Assembly (NCBI GenBank): GCA_000720375.1
Contig: JOAA01000003.1
Location: 558,001-622,000, forward strand
Direction of reading: 5' to 3'
Source: Rhodococcus rhodnii
GTDB lineage: Bacteria; Actinomycetota; Actinomycetes; Mycobacteriales; Pseudonocardiaceae
DNA: 64,000 nucleotides
Positions 58,499 to 64,000 of the stretch are shown in pieces (the stretch's first letter is position 1; each line of letters begins with the position of its first letter). The notes under the pieces were generated by a model. That model searched no databases, had not been told where the DNA came from, and saw only the letters and a list, made by a program, of their open reading frames with translations. The position numbers and the translations under genes are program-made.

Positions 58499-59418
58499 AA
58501 GGCGGCCCGGTAGTCACGCGGCGTGGTACCGACGTGTTTGGCGAAGTGGTGCCGCAGGGTCTCCGGTGACCCGAAGCCGCACGTCTGGGCGATCCGGTCG
58601 ACCGGAAGTCCCGTTGTCTCAAGGAGTTCACGCGCCCGCTGCAGTCGCCGGTCCAGCAACCACTGCAACGGCGTGGTCCCCGTCTGGGCGCGGAAGCGCC
58701 TCGAAAGGTTGCGGGTGCTCATGGTCGCCTTGGCCGCTATGTCCGCAATGGTCAGTGGAGTGTCGAGATTGTCCTGCATCCACCGCAATACCGGGGTCAG
58801 GTCGTTGGTGTCCACGTCTGGTTCGGGGTGTTCGATGAACTGCGCCTGGCCGCCTGTCCGTTGCGGCGGCATCACGATCACTCTCGCCGTGTTCGCGGCG
58901 ATGGCGGCTCCGTGATCGAGGCGGACCATGTGCAGGCAGAGATCGAGACCCGCGGCCACTCCGGCTGATGTGAGGATCTGTCCTTCGTCGATGAACAACA
59001 CAGACGGGTCGACTGTGACTTCTGGGAACATCTTCGCCAGGTCGTCGGCCACGATCCAGTGGGTGGTGGCTTTTCGGCCGTTCAGGAGGCCCGCGTGCGC
59101 CAGGACGAACGCACCTGTGCAGACCGACGCGATCCGGGTGCCTCGGGCAGCCGCGTCGCGCAGGAGCCTGAGGACCTTCGGAGACGGTGATGTGCCTGGC
59201 TCTATGCCTGGGACGACCAGGGTATCCGCGTTTTCGGCGTCTTTCAGGGTGTAGCGCGAGGAGATCCGGAAAGACTCCTGGCCGTGCGAGGTCGCGGTGA
59301 CTGATCGTTCGGCGCAGACGCGGACTTCGTAGCCGGGCGTCGAACTGAACACCAGGCACGGGATCGTCAGCTCGAAGCCCACCACGCCGTCCAACGCCAG
59401 AACCGCAACTACGTGCAT
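58471..59418 (-). CDS. GlxA-type transcriptional regulator (DJ-1/PfpI plus AraC)
   Basis: 315 residues. Residues 1-185 have the DJ-1/PfpI fold with the elbow ASVCTGAFVLAHAGLLNGR; the nucleophile Cys is present. The last 100 residues hold the AraC double HTH: PLTIADIAAKATMSTRNLSR, TPLQWLLDRRLQRARELLE, GLPVDRIAQTCGFGSPETLR. Activators of this group respond to unidentified amine or amide metabolites. No neighbouring target operon is obvious. Confidence 0.92.
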   Translation of the reverse strand: MHVVAVLALDGVVGFELTIPCLVFSSTPGYEVRVCAERSVTATSHGQESFRISSRYTLKDAENADTLVVPGIEPGTSPSPKVLRLLRDAAARGTRIASVCTGAFVLAHAGLLNGRKATTHWIVADDLAKMFPEVTVDPSVLFIDEGQILTSAGVAAGLDLCLHMVRLDHGAAIAANTARVIVMPPQRTGGQAQFIEHPEPDVDTNDLTPVLRWMQDNLDTPLTIADIAAKATMSTRNLSRRFRAQTGTTPLQWLLDRRLQRARELLETTGLPVDRIAQTCGFGSPETLRHHFAKHVGTTPRDYRAAFQASGEMIS

Positions 59419-59490
59419 GGCCGGATCTTACGCACCCTGGGCATTACGGCCACCGTCGCGTCCTTGAGACGAGCGCCGCGTCCCGTGTGG

Positions 59491-59880
59491 CTAGGCCGTC
59501 ACGATTCTGCGCAGCTCGTCGGCTGACAGTTGCGCTTTGGCCACGAAGCCGGCCGCTGATGACAGTGCGATCGCGTCGCCGTATTCGTCTTCGTCGCGGA
59601 TTGAGCAGAGGATTACGACGAGGTCGGGTTGAGCCGCGTGCAGTTCGCGGCAAGTTGCGAAGCCGTCTTGGTCTGGGAGGCCTATGTCGAGGAGGACGAG
59701 GTCGGGTTTGATCTGGGCCGCGGCTTGGATTGCCGCGGCTCCGGTTCCCACCTCGGCCGTGACTCGGTAGCCGCCTGCCTCCAGGACCGTTCGGGCCACT
59801 GACCTGAAGGCCGCGTTGTCGTCCACGATCAGCACTCCGGCCACTGGATCAGTGTTCGGTATTGGGGTGTTCGGGCACAT
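59491..59880 (-). CDS. stand-alone receiver-domain response regulator
   Basis: 129 residues from ATG 59880. Receiver motifs GVLIVDDNAAFRSVARTVLE, DLVLLDIGLPDQDGF (phospho-Asp) and AAGFVAKAQLSADEL with the conserved Lys; no output domain. A longer version from GTG 59988, overlapping the upstream gene stop, would add a low-complexity Gly/Pro/Ala leader encoded by DNA with three GGCGCGCC sites (59936, 59951, 59972). Likely competes for phosphate from the neighbouring kinase (inference). Confidence 0.82.
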   Translation of the reverse strand: MCPNTPIPNTDPVAGVLIVDDNAAFRSVARTVLEAGGYRVTAEVGTGAAAIQAAAQIKPDLVLLDIGLPDQDGFATCRELHAAQPDLVVILCSIRDEDEYGDAIALSSAAGFVAKAQLSADELRRIVTA

Positions 59881-59984
59881 CAGGGCTATCCCTGAGATCG
59901 TTCCTGGCTGGGTCGGTGCGCTGCTACCCGGCGTCGGCGCGCCTTTCTGGGGCGCGCCTTCGCCGTGGCTGGGCGCGCCTTCCC

Positions 59985-60623
59985 TCACTCCAGGAATGCC
60001 AGGACTGCGAGCACCCTTCTGTGGTGGTCGGCGGCGTCGGGCAGGTTGAGGCGTTCGAAGATTCGCCGGACGTGCGTCTCCACTGTCTTTGCGGCGACGT
60101 GCATGTTCGCGCTGATCGCTGAGTTTGACAGGCCTTGGGCCATCAGGGAGAGGACTTCACGCTCGCGGGCCGACAGCGCGTCCAGTCTGTGCCGGGGTTT
60201 GGTGAGCATTGCGTTGACTACTTCTTGGTCGAATACGCATCCGCCCGCCGCGATCTGCCTGACCGCGTCCAGGAAGTCGGGGCCGGATGCGCGGTCCTTC
60301 AGCAGGTAGCCCACGCCACGCGTTCCGGCGTCAACGAGATCCTTCAGGTGTGCGGCCTCCACATACTGTGACAACAGCAAAACGCCTACGCCGGGGTGTT
60401 CCCGGCGAATGTCGGCTGCGGCATGCAGGCCTTCGAGTTGGTGGGTCGGTGGCATGCGGATGTCCACGACCGCGATGTCCGGGCGCTTCTCCGCAACCAT
60501 CGCACGCAGGCCGTCCGGGTCTCCGACTTGTCCGACGATCGTGCATCCGTTGCTCTCCAACAACTCCGCCAAGGCTGCACGGAAGAGTCGGGCGTCGTCT
60601 GCTAGGACGACTCGTAACGTCAT
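59985..60623 (-). CDS. NarL/LuxR-type response regulator
   Basis: 212 residues. Receiver with VVLADDARLFRAALAELLES and DIAVVDIRMPPTHQLEGL (phospho-Asp), Lys in YLLKDRA. The LuxR HTH is LDALSAREREVLSLMAQGLS, NSAISANMHVAAKTVETHVR. Start overlaps the kinase stop by 4 bp, a tightly coupled two-component pair. Confidence 0.94.
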   Translation of the reverse strand: MTLRVVLADDARLFRAALAELLESNGCTIVGQVGDPDGLRAMVAEKRPDIAVVDIRMPPTHQLEGLHAAADIRREHPGVGVLLLSQYVEAAHLKDLVDAGTRGVGYLLKDRASGPDFLDAVRQIAAGGCVFDQEVVNAMLTKPRHRLDALSAREREVLSLMAQGLSNSAISANMHVAAKTVETHVRRIFERLNLPDAADHHRRVLAVLAFLE

Positions 60624-62305
60624 TCGGGCTCCAAAGGCAGGATGACCTTGACTGTGGTTCCGTTGCCATTGCTGCGTACGGTCAACTGACCGTCCAGTGC
60701 GAACGCTCTGTCCTGCAAGCCGAGCAGGCCTGTTCCGGTTTCCAGTGACGCTCCGCCGATGCCGTCGTCGATGACTTCCAGGGACAGCGAGGAATCCACA
60801 ACCACTGTGATACGGATGGTCTTGGCTTGTGCGTGTTTCAGGGCGTTGGTCACGGCTTCGGCGGCGACATAGTAGGCGGTCGCTTCGACGGGCGCCGGTA
60901 GTTTGGGCAATGTGCCGACGGTGACCGAGACGGGCTGCGGTGATCGTGCGGCGAGGGCTCGTAGCGCTGCGGCGAGGCCTGCTTCGCTGAGCACCGCTGG
61001 GTGGATTCCTCTGGCTAGTTCGCGGAGTTCACGCAGCGCTTCGGTGAGTCCGTCGGCGCTGCGGGTCAGGTATGCGGCGAGTTTGTCGTCCTGGGATGGG
61101 AGGTCGTCGAGGCGTTGACGTGCCAGCTTCAGCAACAATGCGACGGTCACCAGTTGTTGCTGTGCCCCGTCATGTAGGTCGCGCTCCACGCGTCGGCGTT
61201 GTTCATCGCCTGCCGCGACGATGCGTGCACGTGACGCACGTACCTCGACCAGCTGGGCGCGTACTTCGGCGGCGAGTCTTTGGTTGTCCAGTTCCAACGC
61301 GGCCGCTGATTTGACGGCCTCTAGTACGTGGCGGTCATCGCGTAGTGCGGGATCATGAAGTAACGCTGCCACCTGACGGCCTTCTCGGACGACCACGGAG
61401 ACCGACTGTTCGGGTGGAATCGTGAGAGGTTGGCCTTCCTGATCGACGTAGTCGCCGTTGTCTTCTCGGTAGTACGCCACGCGTAACGATGGGTCGCCGA
61501 GTGCTTTGGCCAACAGGTTCTGTAATTCCGCTGGTTCGGAGCGGGGTAACTTCACTAACAGGTCCGAGACGTTGGTGCGGCCGAGTCGGATTCGCCACAC
61601 CCCTGCCAGGAACGCCAACGGCAGCATCAGGATTGCGGCGTGGCCGATGTCGCTGATCAGCGGCGTGTTCAGGATTGGCCCGAGCAATGACTGGATCGAG
61701 CCCAACAGTCCGGTGAGTACGACTGGGGCCAGCACTCGGCGGGCGGGGCGGGACGCGGTGATCCAGCGGACCGCGAGGACGATCACGACCATCGCGCTCA
61801 CCACTGCCTGGACCGCCGAGATCACGTCGCGGACCCAGTACACCTCCCAGATCAGTAGCAGATTCTCCACTACCGTCGGGAATGCGACCGTGCTCAACGG
61901 GACGAGTCCGAACACCGCCGCGTAGCCGATCGTCACCATGACACGGTCGATCCGCGATCGCAGTTCCCCCGTCGGGAAGGCCAGCACCAGGTGCAGCAAC
62001 AGTCCCGTGGAGGCCGATCGGAGCAGCAGGCCGATCGTGTGGGTCAGCGGGTCGATCGCGACCTGCAGGTCTTCGGCGAACCAGCCGAAGCCGACCAGCA
62101 CCATCAGCAGTCCGGTCCGGTTGTCCGGCTGACGCCAGTGCGCGACCGACCCCGCGATCAGGTACAGCGCTCCCACTGTGCCGGAGAACAGCGTGGTGGT
62201 CGAGGTTTCGTGTCTGCCGGACGCGCTCAGCACGAGCACCATCCCGCCGAACAGCGCACCCGATACCGCGAGCGCGGCGACGAAACGCATCGACAGGGCC
62301 GTCAC
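60620..62305 (-). CDS. NarL-class sensor histidine kinase
   Basis: 561 residues. Six or more hydrophobic spans in residues 7-240; a cytoplasmic linker resembling a short GAF-like region (VKLPRSEPAELQNLLAKALG); then HisKA_3 with the phospho-His in RRRVERDLHDGAQQQLV (His378), and the HATPase with YYVAAEAVTNALKHAQAKTI and DDGIGGASLETGTGLLGLQD. It senses a membrane or envelope cue and phosphorylates the adjacent regulator. The first gene of the three-gene operon. Confidence 0.93.
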   Translation of the reverse strand: MTALSMRFVAALAVSGALFGGMVLVLSASGRHETSTTTLFSGTVGALYLIAGSVAHWRQPDNRTGLLMVLVGFGWFAEDLQVAIDPLTHTIGLLLRSASTGLLLHLVLAFPTGELRSRIDRVMVTIGYAAVFGLVPLSTVAFPTVVENLLLIWEVYWVRDVISAVQAVVSAMVVIVLAVRWITASRPARRVLAPVVLTGLLGSIQSLLGPILNTPLISDIGHAAILMLPLAFLAGVWRIRLGRTNVSDLLVKLPRSEPAELQNLLAKALGDPSLRVAYYREDNGDYVDQEGQPLTIPPEQSVSVVVREGRQVAALLHDPALRDDRHVLEAVKSAAALELDNQRLAAEVRAQLVEVRASRARIVAAGDEQRRRVERDLHDGAQQQLVTVALLLKLARQRLDDLPSQDDKLAAYLTRSADGLTEALRELRELARGIHPAVLSEAGLAAALRALAARSPQPVSVTVGTLPKLPAPVEATAYYVAAEAVTNALKHAQAKTIRITVVVDSSLSLEVIDDGIGGASLETGTGLLGLQDRAFALDGQLTVRSNGNGTTVKVILPLEPE

Positions 62306-62335
62306 ATCCGGACCTCGCGTCAGGTTTGGTCGGCG

Positions 62336-64000
62336 TTACGGCACATTCGGGTGAAACGTTCCGCCAGACAGGCGATCTTGACGACCTGGTTCTACGCCGA
62401 GCAACCGCAGATACGCCAGCAATGGCTGTGAGTGACTGTGCAAGTTGGCGACCGGGTACGCCTGCATCGCCACGCCCATGTCGGGCATCGCCCATGTCTC
62501 ACCGGGACGGTCGCTTTCCGGCGGCAGATACGCGTCCGGTCCGGACAACGTGCCCGACCAGATGTCCGGGTACGCGGCCGAGTGCGAGTGCAGCGTCATC
62601 CTTCGCCACTCGTCCCACGCCATGTCCGGGTTGTGCCGGGCGGCTGCCCAGATCAGCGTCATGTTGATCGAGAACCAGATCGCACCGGGCGTCGGCCAGC
62701 GGACCCGTGCGCCCAGCGGCGATCCGGCGCGACAGGTCTGGTCGATCGTTCGCAGCAGGTCCCTGGCTTGCTCGGGTTCCGCCGCGCCGGACAGGATCGC
62801 CCACGGCTGCACCTCCAGCCAGAGGTCGTCGTCACCGATCGGGCCGGTCCCGTAGGCGCGGCGGAACCAGCGGCCGTTCCACTCGTCCGCGACCCGCATC
62901 CGCAGATCGTCGGCGAGCTCGCGAGCTTCGGCGGCGGTGCCAGGGTCCGCGATCTGCGCGTAGACCGGCAAGACCCATGCGGCCATGGCGGAGTTGAGCA
63001 CGGACTCGCCGTGCTCGACCATCCATTCCTTGTCCACTCCGGACTCGACGATCGCGACGTCGTTCCAGTCGGCGTTGAGAATCCGGACGTGCCCGCGTTC
63101 GCCGAGCCCGACCTGGTCGACGAAGAACCGGAACTGCCTGCGCAGGTGCTCACCCAACGGCACCGGTTCGGCCTGGTGGATCGGGTGGTACGGCACGAGT
63201 TCGGCGAGTGCCTGTGCGTCGCCGGTGGCCGAGACGTATTCGGCGCCGAGCCAGAGCGCCCAGAGATTCTGGTCGGACGGCCGGAACAGCTGCGTCCACG
63301 GCTGTTTGCGGCCATCCAGTGCGTACGGGAGATCCCCATCCGGGCTGCCCCACGCGCATGTGTTGCGTAGCACGGACAACGCGAGGTCCGGTTCAAAGTA
63401 GACCAACGGAAGCGCGTGCTGTAGTGGATCCCGGGCGGCGCCGTTGAACCCGTGCCGGAAGGAATACGCCGAGCCTTGATCCAAAGTGTGGCCACCGAGC
63501 AGGCCGTCCACGCACGCGGCTCCGGTGAGCATCGCCGCGTGCCACGGGATCTCGATTTCGGCTTCCGGTGCATAGTCCGAGCTGGCGCGCGGCAGACGCT
63601 TACGCAATCTTTGCAGGCTGTCGCCGTAGACAGCCGTGTCCACCGGGCCGTCATCGATTCCGAAGCGAAACCACACGGTTGTGGTTTCACCCGGCACAAG
63701 ATCGATGTGCCGTTGCAGGATCAGTGTCCCGTCGGCGGTTTCGACGCGAGCACCGCCGATCTCCTCAAGTACGACGACTGCCGTGGCTGACGGCGTTTCT
63801 CCCCGTGGCGGGCCGAATTCCAGGCTGACCAGGCGCTGCCGGACCTCCCACCGCTCGGTCAACGTCGGCCGGAGTGCGATCTTGCTCGTGATGTCCACCC
63901 GGATCAGCACCCACGGCGATTCGCCTTCCGGGCACAGCACTGTGCGTTCCAGCACAACGTCGTCCGCTGCCTTGGTGAGGCGTAAGAACGTCGGGCCAAA
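62336..64000 (-). CDS. GH94/GH36-like glycosidase or phosphorylase, partial (start beyond window)
   Basis: At least 554 residues; the frame is open to position 64000. A beta-sandwich part (LVPGETTTVWFRFGIDDGPV) is followed by an (alpha/alpha)6 barrel: SYSFRHGFNGAARDPLQHAL-type entry, RNTCAWGSPDGDLPYALDGR, FRPSDQNLWALWLGAEYVSA, and HVRILNADWNDVAIVESG, the acid-bearing loop of the GH94 (cellobiose phosphorylase-like) group. The C-terminus has PDIWSGTLSGPDAYLPPESD. Cytoplasmic in the part seen. Donor and acceptor specificity is unknown, and glycosidase activity rather than phosphorolysis is possible. Confidence 0.8.
   Translation of the reverse strand, partial: FGPTFLRLTKAADDVVLERTVLCPEGESPWVLIRVDITSKIALRPTLTERWEVRQRLVSLEFGPPRGETPSATAVVVLEEIGGARVETADGTLILQRHIDLVPGETTTVWFRFGIDDGPVDTAVYGDSLQRLRKRLPRASSDYAPEAEIEIPWHAAMLTGAACVDGLLGGHTLDQGSAYSFRHGFNGAARDPLQHALPLVYFEPDLALSVLRNTCAWGSPDGDLPYALDGRKQPWTQLFRPSDQNLWALWLGAEYVSATGDAQALAELVPYHPIHQAEPVPLGEHLRRQFRFFVDQVGLGERGHVRILNADWNDVAIVESGVDKEWMVEHGESVLNSAMAAWVLPVYAQIADPGTAAEARELADDLRMRVADEWNGRWFRRAYGTGPIGDDDLWLEVQPWAILSGAAEPEQARDLLRTIDQTCRAGSPLGARVRWPTPGAIWFSINMTLIWAAARHNPDMAWDEWRRMTLHSHSAAYPDIWSGTLSGPDAYLPPESDRPGETWAMPDMGVAMQAYPVANLHSHSQPLLAYLRLLGVEPGRQDRLSGGTFHPNVP

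Overview
The window is high-GC, codes densely on both strands, uses many GTG starts and ATGA/GTGA stop-start overlaps, and carries an AfsR/SARP-type regulator, a DUF574 methyltransferase, a MmyB-like XRE regulator and many ECF-type and GlxA-type regulators. Together these point to a filamentous actinomycete, most likely a member of the Pseudonocardiaceae (inference from gene families; no rRNA is present). No tRNA, rRNA, CRISPR array or PKS/NRPS genes were seen.

Layout. 0-5.5 kb: the 5' end of dinB with a LexA-type SOS box, a VOC protein overlapping an ECF sigma factor with a SnoaL-like tail, a secreted type-B carboxylesterase, a decayed patch (tyrosine phosphatase pseudogene plus IS256-type transposase scar), and a HipA-like kinase/DUF3037 pair. 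5.8-9.2 kb: a SARP-NB-ARC-TPR regulator translationally coupled to a small HD-domain, (p)ppGpp-hydrolase-like protein. 9.3-17.4 kb (minus strand): a sigma-like protein, a YqiJ/NfeD-like membrane protein, a flotillin and a 1615-residue AAA 'DNA repair ATPase', probably one envelope/DNA stress cassette. 17.6-27.4 kb: a lipoprotein whose 3' end is repeated downstream, an alpha/alpha-toroid protein, a PI-PLC-like phosphodiesterase, a MarR/GbsR-type repressor divergent from a three-gene ABC exporter, a DUF2165 protein, a DUF574 methyltransferase, a secreted tripeptidyl-aminopeptidase-type hydrolase and an aldo/keto reductase.

27.4-33.2 kb is a graveyard of mobile DNA: fragments of at least three tyrosine recombinases (both orientations), a broken XRE regulator, degenerate short repeats and two direct repeats. 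It also holds three intact-looking genes: a SAM methyltransferase and a small HTH-ClpN pair preceded by two near-identical 18-bp palindromes.

33.3-55.3 kb is mainly secretion and polymer use: htpG, two tandem tannase/feruloyl-esterase paralogues, an AA10 LPMO with a DasR-type dre palindrome upstream, a GH95 fucosidase-like enzyme, threonine synthase, an orphan NitT/TauT-type binding protein, and a five-gene operon (ABC sugar importer, Gfo/Idh/MocA dehydrogenase, secreted glycosidase with a discoidin module) divergent from a ROK regulator with an AT-rich palindrome between them. A secreted M4 metalloprotease follows. 55.3-64 kb: a broken imine-reductase-like gene still preceded by a palindrome and an intact TetR gene, a short second Rho factor, a GlxA-type regulator, a three-gene two-component operon (histidine kinase, NarL-type regulator, stand-alone receiver) and a truncated GH94/GH36-like enzyme running off the end.

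Gene calls rest on recognisable motifs in the translated sequence. Operator and terminator calls rest on visible inverted repeats. Regulatory assignments are inference.
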